Assembly (NCBI GenBank): GCA_039583875.1
Contig: CM077151.1
Coordinates: forward strand, 27,209,940-27,273,939
Source: Platanthera guangdongensis
Taxonomy: Eukaryota > Streptophyta > Magnoliopsida > Asparagales > Orchidaceae
Direction: 5' to 3'
DNA length: 64,000 nt
Numbering within the stretch: position 1 is the stretch's first letter; every line of letters starts with the position of its first letter. The notes below the pieces were generated by a model. That model had not been told where the DNA came from and did no database searches. It was given only the letters and a program-made list of their open reading frames with translations. Below, piece after piece: positions 33,785 to 45,927 of this stretch. A program made the translations under genes and the position numbers.

Positions 33785-35841
33785 TGAAAGATATGGTACC
33801 TAAACACCTAGCGGGGGGGGGTGGGTGAATAGGTGACCTAATCTTTTTTAACTTTAATAGCAGCAAACAGTTTATTATCACAGTTTTTCACTTTTGCACA
33901 GCAATCACAAAGTTTATTCAAAGCATACACAGCACAATCACAGCACAACACAGTGGTTTATAGTGGTCCCCAAGATATGGGTACATCCAACTTTCCCCTT
34001 CGCCTATCTAGCAGTGTACTAGATTTGGACCAAACTCTTCCACTGTCTCAGAAACCAAATTGGTTCCTACACCTCAGGCCCAAAGCCTTACAACTCAGCT
34101 TTATCCCAAAGCCTACACTCAGCCAATCAAGGCCTACACTCAGCCAACCAAGGCCTACACTCAGCCAACAAGGCCTACACTCAGAGATCTCAATCTCCTA
34201 CACTCAGGCTCACAAGCCCTACCCTCAGCCTTTATAATTATAGGCTTACAATTCACTCAGATCCAAAGGATCCTACAAGTTAAAATGTATTACAAATATA
34301 ACTCTACAACTCAGAATTAAAGGAGGGGAGTTGAGAGATTCTTGATGAGTTCTTGGAAGAACTCAGCTGGATTCATCTGACTTAGCTTTCTTCAAAGCTT
34401 CTTGAGTAGAACTGAATAAGACTGAATCCTCTGCAGTTGTTCCTTGACCTCTGCCACTTAAGATCCAGAATTGAATCTGAATCCTTCTTCTCAGCCTAGT
34501 TCCAGAGGCTGATTTCTTGGATGGAGCCCTCTCTCTCCAACTTCTTAGATCTGCACTTGGACTGCAAGATCTTCTTGTGTTGATACTCTTGGTACCACTT
34601 CAATAATTTGTTTTTCAACAAACTAAACTTTTGAACAACAATCTGATCAAGTTGATCTTCAACCCTGCTTTCTGTAAACTGTAGATGCCTATTTATAGGC
34701 CTTCTTCATGGTAACCGGCTGGTCCGGTTTCATAACTGACTTCTGACATCTCTGACAGTTGCTGTAGACCGGCTGGAACGGCAGCTGTCAAGTCATCCAG
34801 TCATTCTTGAAAATCTCTAACTGTCTGTAAGTGTCGAGACTTTCTGTCTTTAAGTGTCGACACTTATAGTCCAAGTGTCGACACATGTTGTGTAAGTGTC
34901 GACACAAGTCTACAAGGTGTCGACACAACTCCTTGTATGTCTCGACACAGATTCTTCTGCATGCATGTCGACACTGAAATTGAGTGTCGACACAAGTACT
35001 TGTTCTTCTAGCTTTTGCTGAATTCTTCTAAGTGTCGACACATCTCCTTTGTGTCGACACACTTCTTGTGTTGAATCTGTTAAGTGTCGACACTGCTCTG
35101 GTGTCGACACATAGTCTTCTATGTTGATTCTTGCTGAGTGTCGACACAGCTCCTTGTGTCGACACTTGATTCTTCTGTTGAGACTTCAGCTGAGTGTCGA
35201 CACATTCCTTTAGTGTCGACACTTGTACTTAGAATATTTTGAAATAATTCTGTTCTTTGCTAAGTGTCGACACAGCTCCTTGTGTCGACACTTTCTTCAA
35301 GTGTTGAGTCTTCAGCTGTGTGTCGACACATTGTTCTGGGTGTCGACACATACTTCATATGCTGACTCTTCTGTTGAGTGTCGACACATTGTGCTGGTGT
35401 CGACACTTGTAACTAGTCTCTGCAGACTTTTGCTGAGTGTCGACACAGCTCTAAGTGTCGACACTTTCTGGTGTAGACACAGCTTCACTGGGTGTCGACA
35501 CAGCTCCTTGTGTCGACACTTTCTGTCTGCACTTTTCTTCACTGAGTGTCGACACAGCTCCAAGTGTCGACACTTTCTGTCTGGTGTCGACTCTGCATCC
35601 CAGGTGTCGACACAATGACTCCAAGTGTCGACACTGCTTGTCTGGGTGTCGACACAAGCTTTCTTGAGTGTCGACACTTTCCCTCTGGGTGTCGACACAT
35701 GGACTTAGAAACTTTTTGCTTCAGTCCAGTGATTACTTAACCTGCACAAGTAAACTCAAATTCATCAAATACATTATGATGTATATCATTGAGTTGGGTG
35801 AGGCTTCTTCAAATCAGGTACATTTGACCAATGTACCAACA
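33785..35841 (-). repeat. Sirevirus-like 5' LTR with palindrome array
   Basis: Near-identical to 22854-24902, with scattered single-base changes and small indels. The palindrome array occupies 34829-35700 and the TATA box (CCTATAAATAGG on the minus strand) 34699-34688. It ends ATGTACCAACA, followed by the GATGG target copy. Confidence 0.92.
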
Positions 35842-36290
35842 GATGGACACTGTAAATGGCATAAATCTAGCACCGCATTTCCAATGTCAAGAAAAAGAAT
35901 CACAGAACGATTGCGTCTGGCCTGGAGGAAACCTGAAAAATAAAAAACTGAGAACTGCGATTAGGGGTAGAAGCCCAAAGGCTGCGGAAGTCCTGGAGGA
36001 CGCGACTGTGAGGAACCATCGACCAGAAAGAATCAAAGAGAACTCTGTCGACTGGCGGAGGAGGGCGGACTTGAGAGGGCGCAGCGACTGCGACTGGAGG
36101 AAGACGCGACAAACTAATCCATCGACATGCGGCATTGGATGCGGTGATGAGACGGGGCGAGAAGCTCGAAGCCTCGGCGATGAACAAGGCGAAAAAGCCT
36201 AAGTCACGGTGACAGGGGCGAGAGTGGCGACGATTGTTTGCGGAAGCAGAAAAAAAACCGGGATCGGGAAGCAACAAGGCTCTGATACCA
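35842..36290 (-). other. copia-2 leader, separated from its gag
   Basis: This is the untranslated leader of copia-2 between its primer site and the insertion point of the younger element. Without the insert it would join 22853. No ORF of note. Confidence 0.75.
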
Positions 36291-36435
36291 TGTTGAGATG
36301 AGAAAATTACTTGATTATTAATTCTTCCACAAGGGGCTATATAAAAGATTACAAAATTACATGTAGTGGCAGAAAATCGATGATGTGAGACTAAAAACAA
36401 AAAAGAATACACGGAAACAACAACATAACTCACAA
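36291..36435 (-). repeat. copia-2 5' LTR
   Basis: TGTTGAGATGAG...CTCACAA on the plus strand, followed by the second GTGGT. It matches the left LTR with a roughly 10-bp insertion near its end. The terminal CA is altered to CAA. Confidence 0.8.
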
Positions 36436-36450
36436 GTGGTCATCCTTTTT

Positions 36451-36950
36451 NNNNNNNNNNNNNNNNNNNNNNNNNNNNNNNNNNNNNNNNNNNNNNNNNN
36501 NNNNNNNNNNNNNNNNNNNNNNNNNNNNNNNNNNNNNNNNNNNNNNNNNNNNNNNNNNNNNNNNNNNNNNNNNNNNNNNNNNNNNNNNNNNNNNNNNNNN
36601 NNNNNNNNNNNNNNNNNNNNNNNNNNNNNNNNNNNNNNNNNNNNNNNNNNNNNNNNNNNNNNNNNNNNNNNNNNNNNNNNNNNNNNNNNNNNNNNNNNNN
36701 NNNNNNNNNNNNNNNNNNNNNNNNNNNNNNNNNNNNNNNNNNNNNNNNNNNNNNNNNNNNNNNNNNNNNNNNNNNNNNNNNNNNNNNNNNNNNNNNNNNN
36801 NNNNNNNNNNNNNNNNNNNNNNNNNNNNNNNNNNNNNNNNNNNNNNNNNNNNNNNNNNNNNNNNNNNNNNNNNNNNNNNNNNNNNNNNNNNNNNNNNNNN
36901 NNNNNNNNNNNNNNNNNNNNNNNNNNNNNNNNNNNNNNNNNNNNNNNNNN
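36451..36950. other. Assembly gap (500 N)
   Basis: Exactly 500 Ns, the usual placeholder for a gap of unknown size. It removes the 3' end of the copia-3 element, and any host sequence between the two elements. Confidence 0.99.
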
Positions 36951-39450
36951 CTATCCTCCATCCTGAACTTCTTCAAGATCTCCTTTGCATACTATTCTGG
37001 GATATGAAGATCTCATCTTCTCCCTGCTTCACTTCCACTCCCAGGAAGTAGCTCAACTTCTCCCAAGTCTGTCATCTCAAATTTCCTTCTTCATCATGCC
37101 CCGGAACTCCTCATACATAGCAGTATTGTTCCCTGTGAAAATCATGTCGTCCACGTAGAGGGCACACAATCATCAATGCCTCCTCCTGGTCCACCTTGGT
37201 GTAGAGGGCGTGCTCATGCGGGCTCTTCTGATAGCCATGCTTTTGCAAGTAAGCATCTATCCTTCCTTTCCACCTCTCTTGCCCCCTGCTTCAGCCCGTA
37301 GAGTGCTTTGTCTAACTTGCAGACTTTCCTCTCCTGCCCCTCACAACGTACCCTGGGGACTGCTCGATGTACACGTCTTCTTCCAGGTAGCCGTTCAAAT
37401 AAGCCGAGACCACGTCCATCTGCATGATTCTCCACCATGGTGAGCCGCTAGCGCTATGATCAACCGATGGTGTCAACTCGCGTCACGGGGGCAAACACCT
37501 CATCATAGTTCACCGCCTTGGACTTGACGATAACCCTTCACCACTAGCCTGGCCTTGTGCTTCTCCACTCCGCCATCCTTGTTCTTTCTTTACTTTGTAC
37601 ACCCACTTCACCCCGAGGGTTTGTGGCCAGCAGAGGGTCGACCAATTTCCAGGTCTCGTTCTTCTTTATGGAAGCGATCTCCGCATCCATCGCCTTCCTC
37701 CAACTCTTCTCCTTGACAGCTTCATCATAGGAGCACGGCTCGACATCTGCTAATAGACAATACAAAGAAAATTGTTAAGTGTCGGTGCCGTCTCTCCTCA
37801 TATATCTCATCCAGCCTCCGCATCCTGGGCTGGGACGGTAGTCCTTGCTCCCACTGGTGCTTGCTCCTCCAGGGCCGCTTCCACTCGTGCTTGCACCACT
37901 AGAGTAAGGGGTGAGAGCTCCCCCTGAACTTCCGCTTGGTGGTGATGGTGGCTCCGCTCCACCCATCTCCGCTTCGGCCTCTCCTCCACTTCTTCTTCAT
38001 CATCCTCGAAAAACATTCCCTTGATGTTCTTCACCGCCTCATCCCAGCTCCAGCAGCTTCCTTCTTCAAATACCACATCTCGTGAGATGATGGCTTTCTC
38101 TGTCTCAGGATTGTATAACTTGTAAGCCTTGCTCGCAGGAGCGTAGCCCACAAAAATACACTTTTCACTTCGATCGTCCAGCTTCTTTCTCCTTTGGTCT
38201 GGGACGTGGGCATATGCCACGCACCCGAAGACCCTCAGGTGCTTCACACTTGGCTTCCAACCACTCCAAGCCTCAAACGGTGTCTTGAACTTCACACTCT
38301 TGTAGGGCACCGATTCAGCACGTACACAGCCACCTGTACTGCTTCCGCTCAGAACTTCTTTGGTAGTCCCTTACCCTTTTACCATACTCCGTGTCATGTT
38401 CATGATTGTGAGATTCTTCCTTTCTGCCACGCCATTCTGCTGAGGCGAGTAGGCCGCCGTCAGCTGATGAGAGATTCCCCATTGCCTACAGTACTCGTCG
38501 AACAGCCTAGAGGTGTACTCCCCACCTCTATCCGTTCTAAGTACTTTCAGAGGTTGACTACTCTCCTTCTCAGCCATCGCCCGAAACTCCTTGAACTTCT
38601 CCAGCGCCTCAGCCTTCTCCTTCAGAAATACACCCAACACTTTTCTGCTGAAGTCGTCGGTGAATGTGATGTAGTACTTGCTTCCACCGATTGAAGTTGT
38701 TTCAAATGGACCAGCAATGTCCGAGTGAACCAACTCCAATGGCCTTGTCGCCCTTCGGGACTTGCCACCCTCAAATGTCTTCTTCTCTGCTTCCCCTTGG
38801 TGCATGCCTCACAGACCCTATGAGGAGGTGTGATCATCGGCAGCTCTTCCACCATCTTGATCCAGACAACAACTTCAGGCCTGTGAAACCCCAGATGCCC
38901 CCATCCGGTGGTGCCACAACCAAGCTTCTCTTCTTCTTCATTCCTCGCGAGACATGTCGTCTCCTTTACATCCATGCTCAAAGTGAAGAGACGGTTCGCC
39001 GTCATCTTTACCCTCACTACTTCTTTCCCATGACCGTCCTTCATGGCCAGGGTGTCATCCAGCAACAAGACCGGTAGCCCTTCTCCACTAGCTGCCCAGG
39101 CTTAGGATGTTACTCCTCAAACACGGCACTATAAAGACGTCGTTGATGAGAACCTCCTTCCCACTCAACACGACCGCCACAACTCCTCTTCTTCTACTGC
39201 AATCTTTGAGGCGTCGCCGAAGCTCACCTCACCACCATTTGGCTCAAGGCTCGTAAACAGCTCCTTCTCTCTCCGCACATGTGGTTGTTGGCCCCGGTGG
39301 TCTAAGTACCACACTCCATTCCTTCCGCCTCCAGCACCTTGGACCGTAAGGAACATCATCGGGTCGCTCCCGTGTTGCTCGTCTCCGCATAGTGTTTGGC
39401 CTCTCCTCCTTCCGAGGAGCCCAACAATCATAGCTCATGTGCCCGAACTT
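36951..39450 (-). pseudogene. copia-3 pol, broken and cut by the gap
   Basis: Protease region (about 39330-39170) with WYLDHRGQQPHV then FTSLEPNGGEVSFGDASKIA, slightly shifted from the usual DTGANNHM. Pre-integrase zinc finger with GHLGFHRPEV and CEACTKGKQ. Integrase core (38780-38371) with LVHSDIAGPFE, TFTDDFSRK, LRTDRGGEYTS and SPQQNGVAERKN, the DDE residues being visible. Integrase C-terminus HLRVFGCVAYAHVP. RT from WRKAMDAEIASIKKNETWKL to KVCKLDKALYGLKQG. Small frameshifts separate the parts. Confidence 0.85.
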
Positions 39451-40375
39451 GCCACAGTTGTAGCATTGAGTCTGGGACATGTCTCCTCTACCTCCTCTAC
39501 CTTGGCCTCTGCCTTGGTCTCTTCCTCCTCTACCTTGGCCTCTGCCTTGGCCTCTTCCTCTACTTCTGGCGTTCCAACCTTGGTTCTGCTCGAACTCCTT
39601 CTGGTGTGGTTGACTTCTCCCTTGATCTCTACCACCTCTTCCTACTCTACCTCTTCCTTGGTAGCCACGGCCACGCTGGACACCACCTATTCCTGAGCTC
39701 TCTCCGAAGTTCAGCTGAGTCTGGAGTGCTTTTCCCAAGCACTCACTTCTTCATCATCTTGCGTCATTCTGTACTCATGGGCTTGTAGCGAGCCGATCAA
39801 TTCATCCGCCGTCATCACCGTGAGGTCCTTCGACTCTTCGATGGCCACCACCACGTGTCGGAACTTCTTCGACATAGAACGCAGGAGCTTCTCCATGAAG
39901 CTAACCTCGTCTATGGTCTCCTCATTTCTCTTCATTTCATTTGTGAGCGTCCGTAGACGGGTCACGTAGTCGCCAACCTTCTTCGACCCTTGCATCCTCA
40001 TCATCTCATACTGGCCTCGGAGGGATTGCAACTTAACTTTCTTGGCCTTGTCTACTCCCTGCATGAGCGCTGCAAGATCTCCCATGCCTCCTTTGAAGTC
40101 TCGGCGTCCGAGATCTTTTCAAATGTAGCTTCATCTACACCTTGATACAAAATGAACAACGCCTTCTTGTCCCTCTTCTTAGCTTCTCTCAGTGCTGTCC
40201 TTTGTGCGTTCGTCAACGCGGCTTCTGCTTCGGCAGTCAGCACCTCCACAACATCCTCTACTACCTCCCACAACTCCTTGGAGGCTAGTAGTACCCTCAT
40301 CTGGATGTTCCAGTTCCCATAGTTGGTCTTCGTCAACTTGGGGACTTGCCCCGGCACGGCACCTCCAAACTCCAT
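39240..40375 (-). pseudogene. copia-3 gag, frameshifted
   Basis: The ATG at 40375 gives MEFGGAVPGQVPKLTKTNYG (RNA-binding gag start), then the UBN2 core with LQSLRGQYEMMRMQGSKKVG and DYVTRLRTLTNEMKRNEET. A Gly/Arg/Gln-rich linker with tandem GRGQGRGGRDQ units follows, then zinc knuckle CYNCGKFGHMSYDC (near 39470-39430). Frameshifts near 40060 and 39720 break it. Confidence 0.85.
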
Positions 40376-40784
40376 CTCTCCTCTACTTCAAACTTTCTGA
40401 GGGTCTGAACCTGCCTCTGATACCACTTGTTGGAAGCGTGTATGGGCTCCCGCTCTCAATCCCAACTTCGCGAACAATTTCTCTTGGCACCACAACTCAA
40501 CACCAAAATCTAGACCGCTGCCTCAGACCGCGCGACCTCCCACTATAGACGAGTACCACCCCGCGCGAGCGGGCTCCTGCCTCCACGCGCGACCACAACC
40601 CAGCGAGGTCGCCTTCACCACCTCTCGCCTAAACAACCAGGCGAGACCGCACCCCACTCGCTGCTTGACGGCCAACTCGCGTGGCGAGATCGGTCTATTC
40701 GCGACCTGCTCCTGCGCGAGCTACACCTGCGAGAGCTACACCAACGCGAGCTCCTCCTGCCGAGATCACCAAAGCGCGGGTCGC

Positions 40785-41668
40785 TGTACAACCCTGTGTC
40801 CGGCGAGCGGGTCCCACCAGGGAGGTCGAAACAGGCCTGCCCCGCGACTCGCACCCAAGCGGCAGGACGGGCTGAACGACTAAAAGGCTGGCCCGCTCCT
40901 GCCCATCTCAGGCGAGCGAGCTGGCGACCCGCCGCAAGCGAGTCGGACCCGCGACTGGCGACCCGCAGCAAGCAGGCCGGACCCGAGCTGGCGACCGCAG
41001 CCGCGAGCCGGGCGGGCTGGCAACCCGCGGCGAGCGAGCTGGACCCTAGAATGGCGACCCGCCGGCTGACCCCCCGCATGCGACCTTTCCACCGGTCCGC
41101 CCGGCAAAAGGCCGGCAGCTCGCCCATATCGGCTCGCACTCGCCCAGTGATGGTAGGCGAGCCCAGAGCCGGGTCGCGCCCGCCTCCCACGGATGGAATC
41201 GGAGGCGAGCTGACTCCCCATGGGTGCGAATAGCTACTCAGGGCAGCGGAGCCTCGCTGTTGGCAGACCAGGTAGGACTGCGCATAGCTATTCAGAACAG
41301 CGGAGGTTGGCTGTTGGCAGACCCAACCAGGGGCTTTTTGGTATTTCCAGGTCAGTTCTTTTGGTTATTGGCAGTTCGGATTCTGAAAATCTATAAATAA
41401 GACCCAAGGGGTACCTCAGAGGACACGCTTTCAGTGCCTCCTTACTCTCATTCTCAAGTGTTCTCTGAGAGTACCTTAGCTCGGCTCTTGGCTAAGGAGG
41501 GGAAGCGCTCAGAGATCTTCCGGGTTTGTGGTGGGACCTCCCAGCCGAGCCCTTGGGTCTGTCTTTCCTTGCCTCTCTCGTTGTTTTTCTTGCAGGTGCG
41601 AAGTAGGCGCGAGACCACCCCTTCCCCAAGGGTCGAACTCCACAAGAGGCCGGATTCCGGTTTCAACA
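40785..41668 (+). mobile_element. Solo LTR (family S) inside the copia-3 LTR
   Basis: It starts TGTACAACCCTGTG and ends GGTTTCAACA, flanked by GTCGC at 40780-40784 and 41669-41673. Termini and promoter (CTATAAATAAGACCCAAGGG, near 41391) match the solo LTR at 5937-9902. The GC-rich left part (40790-41200) contains many GCGAGC/TGGCGACCCGC repeats. Confidence 0.85.
41225..41335. repeat. Tandem duplication of about 55 bp in the solo LTR
   Basis: Two imperfect units share GCATAGCTA(C/T)TCAG, CAGCGGAG and GCTGTTGGCAGACC. They lie upstream of the TATA box, in the position of U3 enhancer repeats. Confidence 0.7.
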
Positions 41669-41988
41669 GTCGCGCAAGCCGCGAGTTATCTCTCGCTGCG
41701 AGCTCTCTAAGTCGCCCGGCTTCAACTCCTAACCGCCCGGACAGAAAACCACACTAGCGCTACGGCGCTTCCCTCTCTCTCTCTAAAACGGAACAAAAGG
41801 TTGGGAGTTTATCACTCTATTCATCAAGTTTCAAACATGTACAAGGGAGCCTTTATATAGGCAAAAGAAAACTAAACAACTCTCTCTCATCATAAATGTG
41901 CACCATCTCTCATAATAAATGCAAACATAAAATAATACCAAAACTACCTTTTGACTTGTTGACCCGGTCAACAAGTCAATCACCAACA

Positions 41989-43084
41989 GAGCTGACACCT
42001 GTGGCCTGAGATCTGCCTGGTCTTCAAATACTTTGGGTTGATCAGCGCGCAGGTCAACCCCGATGTGATCAGCACCCTGGTCGTAATTATCTGCTATATA
42101 CTTGAGAAGAAGGATGAATTCAATCTAGTCGTCATTCATAAAATCATGATAGTAAAGTCAACGAGTGATGGCATCGTCTTCTTTTCAAGTGCCTACGTGA
42201 AGGTCTCAGAGATCCTTAATAAAGTACATCACTAGACTGACTAATTCATTTTCATGTGAGGAGAGTTCAGGGACCTCCCATTCGCTCCAATCTAGAAAAC
42301 CAAAAGTGTATACAAGTCACCTTGTATGGAGGCGGATACTCTGACTCTCTACAACTTCTTGAGGGAACAAGAATTCGACGTTGTCTCCCTGCGAAGACAC
42401 ATGGATCAACTCGCCTTTATTTGCCCTTGGACAGATTAGCCTAGACGAGAACCCGTCAATCAATTCTCTTATCTGCTCTTATTTTTTAGTGAGTTAATGT
42501 TGTTTTCAGATGCAAGCGCTCGCTGTCAGTGCAGCCTCTCTTTGAGAACTCAAGATTGCTGAATCACAAGGTTCCCTCTTCCCATTCCGCAGAGACCATC
42601 ATATTGGATGAGGGTGAGTCGTCCCCTTCTTAGCGAAGAGCAGTATAAAAATCCATCGTCGAGAGAGCCGAAGAAGAAAAAGAAAAAGTCTGGGAGGATG
42701 AGTTCCACTGGCATAGAGGAGCCACATGAGGATCCCACCATGCATTTCAATTTTGGGCTCGAGATGTGGGGCGATTGTTGAACCCAAAATTTGACATCTA
42801 CCCTCAAGCGAACGATCTAGCCATCTAGGCACAAGACTAGGAACACAAGGGATAGATCCAAGGTCTCAGCGTGGAGGTCTCACTGCATACCCGGAAGACT
42901 AACAAACTCTTCCCCTCCCAAGCCAAAGACTGAGCTAAGACACCTTCGGAGGGCACTCTTGGCCGACCGGAACATCAAGGAGGATCTCAAGACCAACTCT
43001 CTCCCATCCATATGTGTCTCCTTGGGTCTATGCAAAATGCTACTCACCCGCCCTACCAATGGTGCAATCTTGTCGAGCAACTCC
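41989..43084. other. Unrecognised, no supported gene
   Basis: Directly right of the copia-3 LTR. Short open frames exist but none resembles a known family. The text GCCGAAGAAGAAAAAGAAAA near 42690 and scattered stops suggest decayed transposon coding sequence, which I cannot assign. Confidence 0.4.
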
Positions 43085-43620
43085 TCTTTACGTAGCCTCA
43101 ATTAGGCCGTCAACAACGTAATATAGGCCTTCTAGGCCTACACAAGGCATCACGAGCATTTTAATTTACAAGAATATAAATTTCATACTTCGGCATGCAG
43201 GCCGGCAACATAAGCAAAATAGGCCTTCAAGGGCCGGCACAAACTTGGGCTTAAGCCTGCTATTCCCCGCTTGGTACTGCAGCACCTGTACGCCAACGTC
43301 TCGACAAGTGACGACAAACTAAACATCAGTCGGCTAAAAGCAAACCAGTTATATTACAATCAACCCTATTTCGGGGATATGACATTTGATCCCCCCGAAA
43401 AAAAGATAATATACAACTTCCACGGAGTCTTCTCCGGGAACCACAGAACATCACCAATTCGGGTCGCACGTCCGGATGGGCTTCACACAATATGCCTAAA
43501 TCCATACTCAAGCTTCCGGATACTAAATTCAATTAACTGCGAAGATGTACACATCGACCCTTCGGAGAACTCCCTTCTCCCACCCATTAGTGGAGAGGGG
43601 CTTCCATGCAAATATATTAA
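43085..43620. repeat. Gypsy LTR fragment related to 12199-13895
   Basis: The stretch 43417-43585 shares CAACTTCCACGGAGTCTTCT, GGGCTTCACACAA and GAGAACTCCCTTCTCCCACC-type text with 13731-13895. The part before it (GGCCTTCAAGGGCCGGCAC) is arranged like 12430-12560 but more diverged. No termini found. Confidence 0.55.
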
Positions 43621-44577
43621 TTGAGAGCTTCACCTGTCCAAGAAGAAACTTCGTTACCCTTGACACGTGTTTGGCTGCGGTGTCGGGGGAGGAGCTCCTC
43701 GCTGATCTACATCTGGGCGGTGACGGGAGAATAAATACCGGTCGGCCTTGCTTCAGGCGGTTGCGACGGTGAAGGAGAGCTAGGGCTCGACCAGCCTTGC
43801 TCGAGGCGGCTGCGGCGGTGGAGGAAGGCTAGGACTCGGCCACCCCCGCGGATCTTGCTCTAGGCGGCGCCGGGAGAGAAGCTGCCGACCGATCTCCTCC
43901 AGCCGGTGGGAAGTCATCCCGATCTAGCCGGTGCCGGAAGAGGAGATCCCGGCCGACCTCACTCTAGGCGGCGGGAAGACGTCCAGATTCAGGCGGCGAC
44001 GGGAGAGGAGCTCCCGGCCGACCTCTCCTGGACCTGATTCCCTCTCCTGCTCTATTTCTCTTTTCCCACGTTTTTCCTCTCCCCGAGCCCCCTCTCCTTC
44101 CCTTGTTCTTCCCACAAGATGAGCGCGGTTCTGAATCCCCGCACTCCTGGGACGGAGGTCCCTTTCCATTGAGATAATCTTTATGTGGCTTCATAACCTG
44201 GTTCGCTTGATTACACACTTGAGATTTTATCACAATATGGTACTCTGAGACTTCCTTCAACCGTCTAACATACATGGTTGCAGGTTACAGAGAACTTAGG
44301 ACTTGTCTTTCTACTGAATAGACGAAGGCGCGTATTATCAGAGAAGAGTAACCAAAAGTCACCGAGCACTTCCGATGCACCAAAACAGAGAGAAGCTCGT
44401 CTTGTTCATCCTCCTCCCTCCGCTGGCACAGCTATCGGCTTTAAAAGACCATTCTCCGTTCTCCCCTCTCTCTCTCTTTTTCCCTGTGATGTACCCGAGC
44501 CCCATCCCCCTTCTCTCTGTTCTTTTCTGCTTTTTGTCGTGCTGTACCCGAGCCCTCTCCCACTTTATGCTTCATTT

Positions 44578-44613
<36 letters not shown>

Positions 44614-45689
44614 ATAAATTATATATATTATAATGTTAAATCCTAATCCACTTAAAGCCTTCACATGTAAAAACTCCACGCGTATGTGCGAGCACTTATC
44701 GCTCAGAGCACGTCCCGAGCTCGCTACCTTGGGAGGGTTCCACTTGCCCGGATACGGGATTGTATAACGAGGACATTACTGGAGGCCTCCTCCTGTAGTT
44801 GGATGACTCGCAAAATCAAATTATTTTGAGCTCGCTCGTCCCCTTTTAGATGGAGGATGAAGCACTAGACGATAATGCCTTCAACGTCCTCTGCGGCCAT
44901 GATGATGCAGAGGTGTTTACTAACTCCCTCTTCAAATAACTCCACTACATTTTGTTCATTTATGTATTTTTGATGTAATTAGCGTACTCGCCTCATGTAT
45001 TTTTGATGTATCACACAAAATGCACTAATTAGAAATCGTGCTCCTAATTCTGATATCCCTTCTTATGAAAATTGGCCCTCCAAAAAACCCGCTCACTTTA
45101 CGCAATTCCACTTGTTTCAAGGAAATCGCAACCCCTCATTCTCGTCGATGGCTACTTTGTTCTGGCATCCAACTAGCTAAATATATTCTTGATCTCTATT
45201 ATTAAATTTTTTTTTAAGAGAAGAGCTTATTGACCAGCTCAGATCTTGTGTACTCTTAAGGTATAATAAATGAGTCACTATTAAAATAACCGAAATTACA
45301 AGAGTGGAGTAAAGAAGATGTTGCGCTATATTGTGTCGAAGATGGTTGTAGTATTTTTCTTTCAAGGATTCCGAAGAAGGTATGAGTAAAGAAGAAGGTG
45401 ACCTTGACAATGTCAAAATTGATTGCACCTATTTAACCTAGATTTACATATTCTATTTTCACAAAAATTAATTAAACTAGTTAACATCCATGTTATCATT
45501 CTCTTCTTCCAACCCCCCAAAAATTTAAACGTTTTCATCTTTCCACTCTTTTTTCTCTTATCCGGACAACGTTTTTGATGCATAAGTAATCAAAATTCAT
45601 TGACTCGATGAGAGCAATACAAATTCATCATCTATTTTATAAAAATTTTGGGGGTGCCCAAGCCCCGCACCCCCCCCCCCCTAGATCTA
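43621..45689. other. GC-rich repeats then unassigned DNA
   Basis: 43680-44040 has loose repeats of CTAGGCGG...GGGAGAGGAGCTCCCGGCCGACCT. A CT-then-TA microsatellite lies at about 44578-44615. The rest to 45689 has no recognisable gene; a C run (about 45669-45682) closes it. Confidence 0.5.
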
Positions 45690-45927
45690 CTCTCTCGGTG
45701 AACCTTGTGAGTCCACGAGGCAAATTGCAGACCAAATCAAATATTTCCGCTGTGGATCGTGCATGTTCGGAGCATTTGCGTTGCACTCCTCGGACGGTCA
45801 TTTCTTCACTTGATTTTGTATTTGTTCGCATTTATATTGTTGATCATATATTTGTGTTGCTATTGCGCTTTTGTTATCTGCATATATTATAGTCGTATTT
45901 GCATTTGTGTACCAGATTTTATAATAG
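45690..45927 (+). mobile_element. LTR fragment of the copia-1 family
   Basis: It aligns with the last part of the copia-1 LTR (6890-7125): GGTGAACCTTGTG, AATTGCAGACC, GTGGATCGTGCATGTTCGG, CGGTCATTT and GTACCAGATTTTATAATA. The final CAACA is decayed. The left part of the LTR is missing. Confidence 0.75.

Larger units (their letters stand above)
22854..35841 (-). mobile_element. Sirevirus-like Ty1/copia retrotransposon with a third ORF
   Basis: Two long LTRs (22854-24902 and 33785-35841, about 2.05 kb each, alike along their length) are flanked by GATGG at 22849-22853 and 35842-35846. The primer site TGGTATCAGAGG (minus strand 33782-33771) and the purine tract (TAGGGGGAGAT, 24913-24903) are in place. 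Order on the minus strand: gag (33669-32485), protease-integrase-RT-RNase H (31980-28540), a palindrome array with a TATA box, and a third ORF (28022-25200). Long LTRs, a UBN2 gag and an extra ORF after pol point to the SIRE/Maximus lineage (inference). Every frame has stops or shifts, so this copy is not autonomous, but the similar LTRs show it is much younger than its host element. Confidence 0.88.
18402..36435 (-). mobile_element. Old Ty1/copia element (copia-2), split by a Sirevirus-like element
   Basis: Short LTRs (18402-18532 and 36291-36435) are flanked by GTGGT at 18397-18401 and 36436-36440. The primer site TGGTATCAGAGCC (minus strand, 36290-36278) directly abuts the right LTR, and a purine tract (TTGAGGGTGGG) precedes the left LTR. 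Order on the minus strand: leader (36290-35842), the nested younger element, gag, protease, integrase, reverse transcriptase, RNase H. All are broken by stops and frameshifts. It sits 448 bp after exon 3 of the GEM-like gene, in the opposite orientation. The LTRs differ by several indels, so the insertion is old. Confidence 0.88.
36951..41988 (-). mobile_element. Third Ty1/copia element (copia-3), 3' end in the gap
   Basis: Minus-strand gag-pol (40375 down to the gap) preceded by the primer site TGGTATCAGAGG (40425-40414) and a 5' LTR (40428-41988, TGTTGGAAGC...CACCAACA). The LTR is split by a solo LTR of family S; without it the LTR is about 670 bp. The TATA box on the minus strand (GCCTATATAAAGG) is near 41850-41862. 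The 3' half of RT, RNase H and the 3' LTR fall in the gap, so no TSD can be checked. Confidence 0.8.

Noticed and set aside
36385..36976. Frames spanning the N run
   Set aside because: They consist almost only of unknown bases.
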